From positions 248,001 through 312,000 of the forward strand of contig NW_020825358.1 in the NCBI RefSeq assembly GCF_003286085.1: a DNA stretch of 64,000 nt, given 5' to 3'. Every line of letters begins with the position of its first letter. Position 1 is the first letter of the stretch. Of the stretch, positions 1 to 11,486 are shown piece by piece. The notes under the pieces are model-generated. The model searched no databases. It had not been told where the DNA came from and worked only from the letters and a program-made list of their open reading frames with translations. Both the position numbers and the translations under genes were made by a program. This stretch comes from Drosophila persimilis. Its lineage: Eukaryota > Arthropoda > Insecta > Diptera > Drosophilidae.

Positions 1-3000
1 CCTCAAATGATAGGGCCAGAACTAGCATGAACAAGCCGGTGCCAGTGAGGGTGGTGGCGATGACGGTCCGTGTGAAGCCCGTAGCTCCATCGGAGAAAAA
101 ACTGGACAAGGTGTAGCTGAGAGGCAGTGCTGCTAGGCCAAATAATAACAGAACGCAATAGTATAGGCTCAAATCGGAAACTGTTGAATATCCAGGCTCT
201 TGAAAAGCGGCTATTGTGACGATGGCCATTAGAGCAGAAACAGCGAATATGGCGTAGTCCCACAGCAACTGGCTGATCCAGTAGGCAAACGCATCCACGC
301 CACTCAGGAATTGCATTAGCTTGGCTCGCGTCTCCCGCTCTTTTATTATCGGAATCACGTAAAGGGCAGTGATGATGCTCATGCATAGACCCAGGTTTAT
401 GGCTATTTCGGCACCCAACCGCTGTCCTTTGTTCAGACGCAGGGTCAGTGTTTGATTGTTGTAGGGCAACGGGGCATTGGTTACCCCTGTTTTAGCCTGC
501 TTTCCAAGGAGCTCAACTGCAATCGCATTGTGCAGTAAATTGAGCGTTAATGGCGCCGTATGCAAAGGCTTATTATTTAGCCAGACGGTCAGGCCTTCGT
601 TTCCGATGGTCACCCCTGCCAAGTACTGGAAATCGACTCGACGCATCTGGTTCTTTCCAACTCCCAAAATGTACTCTTCAACGCTTGCACCGCTGGTATT
701 TATCAACTTGTATCCCAGGCCGTAAGTGGACAGGTGCTCCGCATAGGTGGAGGCCAACGATGGCACTAACGATGGTTTATTCGCTTCGCCATGAAATACA
801 ACGTAGGCCTTGGGATACTGATGGAGTGAAATTTTCATTTCAGGCAGCTCATAGTAAATACGACCGCCTTTTGAATTCAGTATGGTTAGGGACATGATTA
901 GTACGGGGAGAAACACTTGCATTAGCACTATCCAGTAGTTACGTTTAGTGATTAGGGCCTTTTTCAAAAGGAGTGCCTGCCAGCGCATACAGCAGCGAGT
1001 GTGCCAGCGCTCTTCTTTCATTTCCATATCAGAAAACAAGCCATCGAATCCCTCCTCCTTTTGTGGCTGAGCAGCAGGGTCGGAGTCTTCTGCCTGTGGA
1101 CGCTCCGATATGTTGCTGACTCGCATGAACACGTCTTCTAAAGTGGTTACACTCACGCCATATCCATCCAGTTTTAATTGGTTCGACTGCTGCTCTAGAG
1201 CATTCAACAAATCTGGGTATTTTTTTGAGTATTTGCTGGGCAAAAGATACGCTATTTCGGTCCCAAACTCGCTTTCTAGCTCAACGGTTGGCAAATGTTT
1301 ATTCAGCAGCTGTGTGACCTCTACAACGTTGCAACTCTGTTGCTTCACACAGATTAGCCGGTATCCGATGCCGTAACGTTTCTTGAGAAAAAATGATGTG
1401 CCGTAACACTCTAGCTTACCGTCGCAAAGAATGGCAATACGATCTCCCAGCACATCCGCCTCGTCCATATAATGTGTGGTCAGCAGTACAGTGCGACCAA
1501 TCTTTTCGGCCTGCAGGAGCTCCCAAAGACTCCGACGTCCGGCTGCATCGACGCCAGCACTGGCCTCGTCGCACAGCACTATGCTTGTGTTGCCGCAGAG
1601 CGCACAGCACAGAGACAGTTTCCGCTTCATGCCACCGGACAGCTTATCGGCGGCAATGCGTGACTTGTCCTCCAACTCCATTAATCGCATGTACTTGCTT
1701 ACTTCCCAATTAACGGCAGTAGATCCGCGCACACCTTTCAGTTTGCTGAAAAACTTAATGTGGTCCCGCACAGTCATGTTGTTGAAGAGTATATTTTGCT
1801 GCGGGCATATGCCCAATGATCTGCGTGCGGATGCCAGTTGGTGGCGAATGTCATAGCCGTTTAGGAATGCTGTTCCATCCGATGGTTGAATTATCCCAGT
1901 AAGCATGTGGATTGTTGTAGTTTTTCCCGCACCATTCTGCCCAAGTAATACTGTAATTTCATTCCGATACATTTTCAGATTTAATCCTTTGACAGCTTTA
2001 TGTTTCCCGTAGTTTTTCTGGAGGTTGCACAGCTGAATTCCAATATATTTACTTCTCCTACTCAAACTGGTTGGACTTAAAGGTAAAAGTCTTGTATTAT
2101 CCGAGTGACCCAGAAGTTCGGACCAAAACTTTCGCCGAAAGGGATAATACCATCGACGACCTACCCCAGAGTCTCCAGCGTATATTTGTTCCACATATAG
2201 GCAAACTGTCAGATAGATTAGCCCGCCAAGTGTAAGCATAAAAACCACATAAATCAGCGATAGACTGTCATCCAAAGAGACAGGCTGGAACATATTATTC
2301 CAGCGAGCTCCCTCCCCAGTGCCTTCCCAGGCCATTATCACATGGAAACCGAATCCCAAAGCTGTATTTGACATCAAGAGGCATAGTATAAGCTTCGTCG
2401 CCAGGTTCAAGCGTTCATAGTAGTAGAACGAAAACGAATAAGGTATATAGGTAAGGAACCACAAAATACTGGTAGCTGCTGCCGATGTACTGGCCTTGGA
2501 AATGAAAACAGCAATCATAAAACAGAAGCATATGCTCGCAAACACATATGTGTGAAGGAACACCAGCAGGGGAATCCAATGAGAATATGTAAGAATGGCG
2601 ACTGATTTGTAATACCTTCCAAGAAGCAGGCACATCAGAAGTAGCACCACCACCATGAGCATGACATAACTTTTGACAAACCATGCTAGCCAATGAATCC
2701 AGTTGTGGACGCCCATCAGTTTCATGATATCCTTCAGCTGAAGTTCCTTCTCGTTGGTCACTTGCTTCGCCACAAACGAGCAGGGATAAATGAAGCTCAG
2801 CAGAATAATAAAGGACAACAGCTGTTGCAGGCCACTCAAGAGCGGATCGTGGATGTACGATCTGTAAGGAAACCTCTGAAGTTGTATTTGCGGCAGCTCG
2901 TCCTCCTTTCGGCCAGTGCTCAGTTGCAGCCACGACATTGTTAGCGCATGCTGCAGTGGTAGGAACCCCTCCACGATATATCCAACGGGCACACCCCCAT

Positions 3001-3631
3001 CGCTGGCGTTAATGTTACGAGGCCCACTCATATCGTAGTTTGGAAACAGGTTGTTGGTCCGCCACGTCTCCACAAATGGCCCATACATGGTGCGCAGCTC
3101 GCTGGGAAATCGAATTCTATAATTGAACGAATATGAATATCCCCTGTCATTCTGTGCACTTGTCGTCTCACTCTCGAACTCCACACCAGCCAAGTAGTTG
3201 TGCGTTATTAAATCATATTCCATGTGCGAGGCGGTATCATACGATCGCCAGCTCAAAAGCCTTAGCCGCATTGTCGCAGCAGTAATGATGGCCCGATTAA
3301 CCGAGCTATCTGGAGTATAGCAAAGGATGTTTTTGGGAATATTCAGTGATCCGTTATCGTGCATAATTAGGTTTCCATGTATAACTGATTTCTTAAATAG
3401 ATTCATATCCGAAATAGATACTGGTGGGTACCTAACCACTGGCATTGATACGGGCTCCACCAGCACACGCAGCGTAACAATGAGGAGGAGAAATAGTACT
3501 GGAAGAGCCAGGGCGAACATTAGTTGAATTTTCTGGTTCCATTGAAGAGTCCAATTCTTCCACAGGAGCAGCTTCAGCTTCTGCCAATCTCCAATTGGCT
3601 CATTGTTGTAGGAGTCTTGTGGTAGGCTCAT
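1..3631 (-). CDS. ABC transporter, subfamily A (ABCA-like), C-terminal part outside window
   Basis: Reading the minus strand from ATG at 3631-3629 gives one open frame of 1,210 codons with no stop, running past base 1, so it is partial at the 3' end. It begins with a basic/aromatic stretch (LKLLLWKNWTLQWNQK) and a membrane helix at about residues 36-58, as ABCA proteins do. A large extracellular domain and a membrane cluster (about 285-500) follow. The first nucleotide-binding domain has Walker A GQNGAGKTT (564-572), a Q-loop CPQQN, signature LSGGMKRK (664-671), Walker B with D688-E689 and switch histidine H720. A second transmembrane domain starts near residue 885 and is cut by the window edge with its helices at about 1070-1210. 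The second ABC domain must lie to the left. The family moves lipids or related molecules across membranes using ATP; the substrate cannot be told here. An in-frame TAG lies 18 bases 5' of the ATG, supporting this start. Absence of introns over 3.6 kb is notable. Confidence 0.93.
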   Translation of the reverse strand, partial: MSLPQDSYNNEPIGDWQKLKLLLWKNWTLQWNQKIQLMFALALPVLFLLLIVTLRVLVEPVSMPVVRYPPVSISDMNLFKKSVIHGNLIMHDNGSLNIPKNILCYTPDSSVNRAIITAATMRLRLLSWRSYDTASHMEYDLITHNYLAGVEFESETTSAQNDRGYSYSFNYRIRFPSELRTMYGPFVETWRTNNLFPNYDMSGPRNINASDGGVPVGYIVEGFLPLQHALTMSWLQLSTGRKEDELPQIQLQRFPYRSYIHDPLLSGLQQLLSFIILLSFIYPCSFVAKQVTNEKELQLKDIMKLMGVHNWIHWLAWFVKSYVMLMVVVLLLMCLLLGRYYKSVAILTYSHWIPLLVFLHTYVFASICFCFMIAVFISKASTSAAATSILWFLTYIPYSFSFYYYERLNLATKLILCLLMSNTALGFGFHVIMAWEGTGEGARWNNMFQPVSLDDSLSLIYVVFMLTLGGLIYLTVCLYVEQIYAGDSGVGRRWYYPFRRKFWSELLGHSDNTRLLPLSPTSLSRRSKYIGIQLCNLQKNYGKHKAVKGLNLKMYRNEITVLLGQNGAGKTTTIHMLTGIIQPSDGTAFLNGYDIRHQLASARRSLGICPQQNILFNNMTVRDHIKFFSKLKGVRGSTAVNWEVSKYMRLMELEDKSRIAADKLSGGMKRKLSLCCALCGNTSIVLCDEASAGVDAAGRRSLWELLQAEKIGRTVLLTTHYMDEADVLGDRIAILCDGKLECYGTSFFLKKRYGIGYRLICVKQQSCNVVEVTQLLNKHLPTVELESEFGTEIAYLLPSKYSKKYPDLLNALEQQSNQLKLDGYGVSVTTLEDVFMRVSNISERPQAEDSDPAAQPQKEEGFDGLFSDMEMKEERWHTRCCMRWQALLLKKALITKRNYWIVLMQVFLPVLIMSLTILNSKGGRIYYELPEMKISLHQYPKAYVVFHGEANKPSLVPSLASTYAEHLSTYGLGYKLINTSGASVEEYILGVGKNQMRRVDFQYLAGVTIGNEGLTVWLNNKPLHTAPLTLNLLHNAIAVELLGKQAKTGVTNAPLPYNNQTLTLRLNKGQRLGAEIAINLGLCMSIITALYVIPIIKERETRAKLMQFLSGVDAFAYWISQLLWDYAIFAVSALMAIVTIAAFQEPGYSTVSDLSLYYCVLLLFGLAALPLSYTLSSFFSDGATGFTRTVIATTLTGTGLFMLVLALSFE

Positions 3632-3649
3632 TGATATTACTTTGAAATT

Positions 3650-3904
3650 CTACACACACACAAACTGAAATCAATAATGCCCTGGCATAAATTTCAAAGT
3701 AATATTTGTGATCTGAACCCAGAAATGTATGTAGACTGCCATCTGCACGACATCTAACAGCATATACAATAGTGCGCATTAGATGTACTTTATCCATATG
3801 TCCACATATAAACAAGAAGAATATCTCATTGAGACCCCACTTTCGTAGCTTCGCAGGCTTCGTTCCATGCCAACTAGTCCCCCAGTGCACTGCTTTGAGC
3901 TCAC
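3650..3904 (-). other. Possible 5' UTR intron of the ABCA gene
   Basis: On the minus strand an AG|GTGAGC donor sits at 3904-3903. A run of alternating TG ending in TAG gives an acceptor at 3651-3650, just 5' of the in-frame stop and the ATG at 3631. This fits a non-coding first exon followed by the coding exon. It rests on splice-site appearance only; the ATG could equally be in the first exon. Confidence 0.35.
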
Positions 3905-4090
3905 CTCACTGTCAATTCATACAAGCCCCTCTCCCGTATCGCAGTCAATAAATTTTATTGACTTTTCTGTCCACCCCAGGCCATAAACCAATACTTTTAT
4001 GAATAAAAACTCGCAGCAGTAGTATGTACATACATATACATATGTACATATATTCAAATTTAATTAATTTATTTATATCCAGTAATCAAA

Positions 4091-4141
4091 CTGATAAGAG
4101 GGCTGACAAAAAGAGTTCTATGCTTGTGCTTATCTTATCAG
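4091..4141. promoter_or_regulatory. GATA-type site cluster between the divergent ABCA and SLC2 genes
   Basis: The divergent intergenic space (about 3632-4571) contains CTGATAAG at 4091-4098 and a tandem CTTATCTTATCAG at 4129-4141, i.e. three WGATAR-type sites in 50 bp. A TATA-like CATATATCA lies near 4214, upstream of the plus-strand gene. In Drosophila, GATA factors drive many gut and fat-body genes, including nutrient transporters, so a shared control region is plausible. Sites this short also occur by chance. Confidence 0.35.
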
Positions 4142-4571
4142 CCGAACGCGTTCTCCGCCAGCGGCCGCATCGAGCACAGCACCTCGCTCAATGACTGCTC
4201 GCTCGATGCTCTTTCATATATCAAGTCGCGTCGGAGCAGTCGGTCAAGTTGTTTGTGCCGTCTCCGTTTTCCGTTCATTGTGCGGTCCGGCCAGAGCGAG
4301 ACCTCAGACCAACCTCTGGAGTGGCCCCTAGTGATCGACAGAAAAGTGCAGACAGCGGACAGCGGACAGCAAAATATAAAAATGAAAATGACAAATTGGT
4401 GAAGGCAACAGAGCGGCGATTTCCAATGAAAAGAATGCCAAGTAAACAAATAACAAATCAATCGCAGAACCCTTACAAATAACATATATATAAAAAGAAC
4501 TCAAGCATTGCGGAACCTCTGAAGAAGTTTTTGATTGTGTTACGTAGAGCCCGCGGTGCTCAAAAGCCACT

Positions 4572-6606
4572 ATGCCAATGCTGCCGACCATCGAGGAGGA
4601 GGGAAAGCTGTCCTGGCTGCGCCTCATGTGGCGCTATCGTCTCCAGTTCCAGTCCATGGCTGCGGGTAAAAGCCAAGATAGTCCCAGTCCCATACGAGAT
4701 CAGTAAATCATACTATATTCGTCTATATCTGACAGCTTCGATTGTTTTTGTGGGCTCTGGCATGCGTCTGGCCTGGTCCATCTTCGACACACCCGCTGGC
4801 AAGTTCCTTAACAACAACAACACACAGAATCTGATGATGAGCTGGTTCATTGGCGCCGCCTTGGGGGCCCTGCTGGCCGCCTTCTTTGTGCAGCGTGTCA
4901 CCAAAAATGTGGCCTATGTGAGTACGGGGACGAATACTACGTATGTATGTACTCCCACTTCTACACCAACTCTATTTTCTCTGGTCTGTTGTATCTCCTG
5001 CTACTCGTACTGATACTGTAGCCATTAGCACTCTGCCATTAGGCGGCTTATCAATCCAATAAACTGATAAAGTGATCGCGTTCAACCTGCATTGGTCATT
5101 AAGTGGCGATAGTCTCAATGCGAGGGCTGATCGATCAATATTTTTGGCTTTTCCCAAATGGAAATTACTGGAAAAAATATAATAATTATAATAAAAGACT
5201 TAAAAAATCCCAAAAATTGTCACATAAGCCACTATTACTATGTATGTCTGCTAGATAATATAGTAGTTCCAATGTACTCAACGAGGTTCGGGAATATGAG
5301 ACTCAGTATGGCCACATACTCGTATGTATCTCTGAAATTTCGCAACAGACAGGCCGACAGACATTTGGGGGGACGGAGGATACAGGACACATCTTAATCA
5401 ACACCCTCATCCGTTTCCTTTCCTTTGTTTCCCCAGACATCCAGTGGCTTCCTGTTGCTCATGGCCGGCGTTCTGAATCTGGCACTGCCTCAGCACTTTG
5501 GAGCGGCCTGCTACAGCAGTGTGAGTGTGGGTGCCGCCTACGGGCTGACACAGATACAGGCCCTGGTCACCGGATCGGAGGTGGCCCACAAGTCCATACG
5601 CGGCATGCTCCTGAGCTGCGAGCGCATCTTCCTCTGGCTGGGGGTCTGTGTCCAGGTCTTCTACACGCGGGTCTGGTACAATCTGGAGCCGCTCCAGCGC
5701 GGGTATGCCATGCACATTGATCAGCTGCACGGCATACTGTTGGGCGCCTTGGGACTGGCGGCCGTCATACTGGCACTGGCCCACCGGCTGGAGTCGCCGC
5801 TGCTGCTGCTGCACCAGGAACGCGACATGGCCGTGGGGGATACCCTGAAGCAGCTGAACGGCCAGTCCGCCACGGAGCTGGTGCGCCTGCGTGAGGACTG
5901 CCACCAGCTGCACAATGCCCGCGATTGGGAGCAGTTTGTGGAGGAGCCGGAGGAGATCCCGGGCTGGCATCGCTGCGCGCGGCGCGTGCTGCCGCTTCTA
6001 AAGGTGCTGCTACTGCGCTGCTTTGCCACCTTGGCCCTATCCCTGTCCTTCAACCGGGCTTTCCTGGTCGTGAGCTGGCACGGCCTGGAGTGCGACATGA
6101 ACTGTCTCTATTGGCTGGCGTTCGCTGGTCTGGTGGGCAGTTTGGGTGGAGCCTTCCTCGTGGACACTCAGGGACGTCGTAAGCTCTGCTCCCTCTCTCT
6201 GTTCATAGCTGGCATCATCATTGTCATGGTGGGCGGCGTCTTCGAGCATCTGGAGTCCGTGAAGAAGACCTTCTACGACATCAATCTGCAGGCCATTGCC
6301 TTGCTTATGCTCCTCTTCGAGCTGATTGTGTCGGGCGGGGTGGCGGTCCCGGCTCTCATCTATACGGCGGAGGCGTTCAGCATTGCCCACAAGGCGCGCT
6401 GCCTGGCCGGCATTCTGGTCTGCGAGCAGCTGCTTCAGTTGGGCCTGCTGCTGGCCGCCTTCCACCATTGTCTGACGGACTCCATCCTGTTCTTCACCAT
6501 CGGCGCCCTCAGCTTCTTCTTCGGACTGCTCGTGTACATGTTGATGCCCGAGACGAGGCACTTGACGCTCTACGAGTGCCTGCTCAAGTTCAAGAAAGTT
6601 CCTTAA
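4572..6606 (+). CDS. SLC2-like (sugar porter family) MFS transporter, three exons
   Basis: Exons are 4572-4665, 4736-4917 and 5437-6606, joined by introns with GTAAAA..ACAG and GTGAGT..CCCCAG borders; phases fit and give 481 residues, the usual sugar-porter length. The start ATG CCA ATG opens a hydrophilic N-terminus (LPTIEEEGKLSWL). Family marks are GSEVAHKSIRG (139-149), ESP (211-213) at the end of TM6, DTQGRRK (335-341) in the loop after TM8, and PETR (463-466) near the C-terminus, with about 12 hydrophobic segments. A charged central loop of about 70 residues separates the halves. The loop after TM2 reads FFVQRVTKNVAY, so the usual N-terminal G-R-(R/K) motif is missing, and I see no QLS motif in TM7. 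Substrate preference is therefore uncertain, and it may not be a classic hexose carrier. It would act in the plasma membrane. The neighbouring ABCA gene is transcribed away from it. Confidence 0.9.
5047..5072. promoter_or_regulatory. Pair of GATA-type sites in intron 2 of the SLC2-like gene
   Basis: Intron 2 (4918-5436) holds CTTATCA at 5047-5053 and CTGATAAAG at 5064-5072, 10 bases apart and in opposite orientation, echoing the cluster upstream of the gene. Function is inferred only from motif pairing. Confidence 0.25.
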
Positions 6607-6982
6607 ACTGAACCCGTATCCTTAAGGGCTTACACCTATTCGTATCCTTATCCCTAAGTGATTCTCTGTTATCTATGTTTATGCCCAATGTGTATGTGTG
6701 TGTGCTTGTTCGTGTCTGCATCTGTATCTCTCCCTTTGTATCTCTTAAGTTGCATTAACAGCTATTTATTGTAGCCCCAGGTCCTTTATTCAACTATCAA
6801 CTACCTTGTATCCGCGAGCCAAGTTCCCAGGGAAGCTCTACTTTAAATTTGAGCTTCTTGCCACACGCTTGCCAGTGCTTTCGGTGTCGTTTCCTAAGCG
6901 AAGCATCTCCCACTTATCACACTCTCTCACAGGATCTGCTGATGAGTGGGTGCTTCGTTAGCTGGAACTTATCTTTAATTGT

Positions 6983-6988
6983 AATAAA
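6983..6988 (+). terminator. Poly(A) signal AATAAA, probable 3' end of the SLC2-like transcript
   Basis: The first clear AATAAA downstream of the stop at 6606 lies here and is followed by GATGTATTG and then a T-rich stretch (TTGATGTTTTTTG). This would give a 3' UTR of roughly 400 bases. Confidence 0.45.
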
Positions 6989-6989
6989 T

Positions 6990-9900
6990 TGATGTATTGC
7001 ATATCTGACTTGATGTTTTTTGAACATTTCAAAAACAGTTCTCTCGCATATAAATTAGCTTCCAAGCTATACTTTCCGTTGTACACAATCTCTCAACCTC
7101 CATAGAGTTTACACCTATTCTACACACGACATTTTACTTCTACCACCACAGATGCCCACTCTGGTTCCAGGAAAAACTAAAGCTTTGCACAAGCTTTTCT
7201 GCCATAATCACTGTGGCGCTGTTACCGCTATTTTTCCAGAGCTTTCACTGGAAGGCGGCCCCAAATAACCCATTGTTTCGGCCGTCCGCGTAAACAATGA
7301 GTAAAAGCTTTCCTCTCATTCATAAAAGTTCCCACGCTCCTGCAACATTTTAGCCGACAATTTACCCTTTCACGGATTGCCTCCAATGGGGATTCCACAC
7401 ACTCTTAGAGACTGAGAGTGAAATGGATAGAATCATGGGAAGAGAAAACGAGGGAGAGAGAGGGAGAGCTGATTAATATGGTGTGTGATGAATATGCCTG
7501 GCTCCCCAAAAACCGAATCGGGAGGAAGCTACCCGCTGCTTCGAGTCAGCCGCAAAGCCAACGCCAACCTAAATTGAGGCAACTACCCAGCTTTCCATCT
7601 AATGATGTGGAAAATCCGCTATGCTCCCTGCCACACAGAAACTTATTGATATGCACTTTTTGTGCTCTAAATTTTTGGCTTAGACAGCCACAGCACTCTG
7701 GTCTGCCATATCCCAAAGTGCTGCCTTTGACCGACTACTTACGGAGCTGTGTATTCTGTGTGTGTGTGGGCTGTCTCTTGGTTGCTGTGGTTGCTTTGTT
7801 ACCCAATTGTATTTGACCCACAATTAGCCATCTTCGGGCCAGCTCATGCCGGCCATTCAATAACATGCGGTCGACACGAGGAGCCACATCGTCAACAACA
7901 CAAGCCGCCACATTGACCCTTGGGGTTGGCCAAATTGGCTAAATGAAGCGGCGTGAATCGAGTTTAAAGTTATTTAATTTTTAATTGAGTTAATTAGTGG
8001 GCAAGGGGCACAGAAATTTCTTTGTTTATGCAGCAACAACAGCGAAAATATAATAACAGCAAAAAGAACTGTACGCCCTTTGCCCTCTCTGAGGGCTTGG
8101 AACATTTTCCTGCGGTTTCCGTTTCCATGGAAGCCATTGAAAAGTTTACGTTTCAGCTAATTATGAAAACAAAAAATCTCCATAAGGGTCTCTATAGCAT
8201 TGATTGCTCTATTCCCAGTTGGTCTCTTCATATCAGATTTGGATCGGAGGCAGATCCGGTTGAGGATGGCTTACTCTTTCTACGATTCCCGGACCAGAAG
8301 CTGTCATATCCAATTTAAGATGGTTGAAAAAGGTTTTACTTCCCTGATGATAAATACTTATAATAGTCCCTGCTTAGAGGGTAGTCCCTGCTCAGAAAAA
8401 AGCCAACCGACTCCAGCGTTCCTTTGTCATAAGCACCGCTTATCCCCGAAAGTTGTCACTAGAAACAGTTGCACAGTTTCCAGTGCAAAGAAAATGAACT
8501 TACTCTCAAAGGAACGAACGCCTTAACAGCAAAAACACGCTTCAAAACCCCAAAAACGTAGCTTTGAGCATTTGAAAGAGAGAAAACACCCAAAGGCCAA
8601 CGTCTCAGCCACACACTCGTGCTCGCATGTGGAAAGTGTGAAGGGAGTTTGGAGCCAGAGAGGGTCCCTCAAAAGGGAGCACTGTGTCATGGTGTTGTTA
8701 CCCTTGCCAGCAGTTTCAATTAACTGAAATTGAAAACGACAATCGTAACCATTAACAGCAGTGCGATGCCATGCTGTGAGACCCTTGGGGGCGTGGGAAC
8801 AACAATTGCAATGCAAATCGCTTTGGTGCAGCAAAGAAAACACGTTGACGAGCAGAAGTCAAGAAACAGAAATTCCACAAGCCAAGAAAAACAGGTTAGG
8901 AAAGGGACCGAGAAAGAAAGAGAAGGCGATGTGGGAGACGGAGGCGGTGGCGGGGGCGGGGGCGGAGGCGGAAGGCACGAGCATGCCGCCGTCGTAAATG
9001 AAAAAAGCAAACAAACGTAAAATTTTATTTGTGCGCAATTTTCTATAAATTTTCATCGATTGCCATTGGGATATTGGCGACATTTGCGTTTGGCATTTTG
9101 CTGCGTCCTTCACAGACACACTCCTTACAGCTCAGAAGGAGCTCCTTTGGCCTTGCCTTTGGGTCCATTCCTCCATTCCTCCATTCCTCCATCCCTCCAT
9201 CCCGCCGTCCGTCTGCCATAACTTCGGCTGCACTTGGAATTATGCTATGTTGTTGTGGCCACGCCCACCCCCTCCTCTCCGCACGAAATTGAAAACGCAT
9301 GTGGGTCCGTGGGTGGATGGGATTACTCGTATAGAAGTTTCCAATCAACAACGAATGAAGTTTCCATAATGGCAAATAAATTATGTTCTTCTCACACTCG
9401 GGTCCGGTGGAGTGGAGCCCGGAAATGGCAGCTCCCCGCATCGGAAGACCGGTAAGCAGCTCTAGCTGGCAGGCAGCATCAAATTAATGTCTCAGCTTGC
9501 CACAAAATGGCCGACGTGGCGCAATTTATGATGCCAGAAGACAACTCTAAAGTGGCCCCCGCCACAGCCCGCTGGAGTCCGCTGCGGTGTGACAATAAAA
9601 CGGCTTCAAATTGCCATAAAAACGAGCAACCAGAGAGGGGGAAACCGACAAAACCCAAATCCAAACTGGCCGCCAAGTCAGGGACCACAAAGCAATGTTT
9701 CTTTTGGCCATACACATAAACGTATAAAAGTGAAATAATAAATAAGCCCGTAAGCCATCAAAGAAAGAACGACTTTCGGGGAACAGAAACCGTAAAGGGT
9801 TGCGATCAGAAACACACAAAGTCCGAGCCATTTTCACAGGCCGGGCATCCATTCCATGAGCCACCGCTAATCAATTGGGCCAGTGCGAGTGCGGAGCCAA

Positions 9901-11390
9901 ACTTTGAACCATCATTTCGGGGAAGATTCAAAAGTTGACAAACTAATTGGAAATTAAAGCGAACAACTGACACGAGGCATCTCTGACATATTATTAAATG
10001 AAGATTGCCAGAGTCTTCTTTGGATTTCAGCATGTTGTATTTGTTTCTTACTTGTCAGAAAGTAAATTGACACTTTTTCATTTCATTTGTTGCTGGCTGG
10101 GTGGAGTGGAGTGGAGAGGAGTTCTTTGAGCTCTGCGCCGAAAACTTTCTTTGGCCCTAACAAGCCTATAAAGTTTCTTCCTTTCCGGCAGATTTTTCGG
10201 GACACAACTTTCTGCTTAAATTGAAAGGCTCAAACCCAAACCCAATCCCAATCCCAAGCCAGAGCCAAACCCCTGCAAAAGTTGATCAAAAATTAAAGAG
10301 AACTTTCGGCAGGCAGTTGACTTTGCAGTCGCTCGCTGCAGGCTCCAGGCTCCCGGCTCTCGGCCCCCGGCTCCCGGCTCCAAGTATATGCAGATAGACT
10401 GGCCCCGGGTAGAGGATGGCCAGGATGATGGCACACAAAGCGCATTAAATTTAATTAGCTCACATAAATTTTTGGTTCGAGGTCTGGCACTGACTCTGAT
10501 TCGGATTTGGGTTCGGATTCAGATCTGGGATTCTGTGTTCTGGTGTGGCTCACTCGAGCTGACATTTTTAATGCCAGCGGAGCTGGTTGCAGCAGTGGCA
10601 GTGGCAAATGAAGTCTTTGCGTCTTTCTCTCTCCCCATTGCTCCTCTGGCAGTCCAGGGCTTTCATGACTTATGCAAGTTTTGACGACAGGTGCACGCGT
10701 CTGTGACTCGGTGAGTGTGAGTGTGAGTGTGTGTATGTGTTCGTGTTAAATCAACTGTCGCTTCCTCTTGGAAAAGTTTGTCCTGGCAGGACAGTCCCTG
10801 GGCAGGCAGGGAGCCGGGGCAAGAGCCAGTTGAATTCAAGTTATGATAGCTGCTGCCTGCGTTTCAACATTTTACTCAACAGCTAACTGCGCTGAAAATG
10901 TCACTGGAGAAAATAAATCGAGAAAGCGTGACGGAAAGAAGCAGAGTACGAGTGAATAGCGAATAGCACACGCATCCGTACATCCGTGTACGAAAACACT
11001 CGTACTTTTATAGCAATTACACAGAATGTTTAAAGATACAAAAAACGCGGAGTAAAGCATTTATTGAAACAGAAGTACGAGGATAAATGTACATATTTAT
11101 ATATGCAGCTATGTGTACATGTAGTGGGCTGAAGCGCGTATGGTTTTTTCTTTTAATAATCAAAAAGTTCTTTGAATAATCGTGCAGGAATCCCTGATAT
11201 TCACAATTTCCATGATGCTTTGAGCTAAGGTTTTACGAAGCTCTGAGAAAAAAAAAAAACAAACAAGAATGGATAATTATTTCCAATTTAATGAGGAGGT
11301 TTAAGCCTGGAGTTCGATCATAGCCGCTCCCCGCATTCTTTATTTTTGTGTGCGTGCAACTGTTGCTAATTAAATTCTCTTTTTATTTTG
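6990..11390. other. Noncoding stretch with simple repeats; no gene seen
   Basis: Open frames here are short, overlap on both strands and have biased composition, so none is accepted. Simple-sequence tracts include a G-rich GGCGGT/GGGGGC tract (8940-8971), TCCATTCC repeats (9163-9205) and GGCTCC-type repeats (10331-10381). Nothing else identifiable. Confidence 0.6.
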
Positions 11391-11393
11391 CAG

Positions 11394-11486
11394 ATTATTA
11401 ACGCAGCGAAAAATGGGAGCCAATGGGAGCGGCTCCCTCCGCCATTTGCTGTTCTGTTATTGCTGCTGCTGCTGCTGCTGCTGCTG
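11394..11486 (+). CDS. Possible short exon encoding a signal-peptide-like start
   Basis: A good acceptor (TTTTTATTTTGCAG, ending 11393) is followed 19 bases later by ATG at 11413. The frame reads MGANGSGSLRHLLFCY and then eight cysteines from a TGC repeat, ending at a strong donor (CTG|GTGAGT, GT at 11487-11488) in phase 2. The shape, a short exon with a hydrophobic start between large introns, is common for secreted or membrane proteins in flies. If real, the TGC run has turned the hydrophobic core into poly-Cys. No downstream exon was found on this strand, so this could be a chance set of splice-like sites around a trinucleotide repeat. Confidence 0.3.

Noticed and set aside
2415..2933. 172-codon minus-strand frame inside the ABCA gene
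   Set aside because: It overlaps the ABCA frame, which carries the membrane segments and ABC motifs; this is a shadow.
8730..9020. Open frame ending in a Gly-rich tail
   Set aside because: The tail is a simple GGCGGT/GGGGGC tract, the opposite strand is also open, and there are no splice or start signals.
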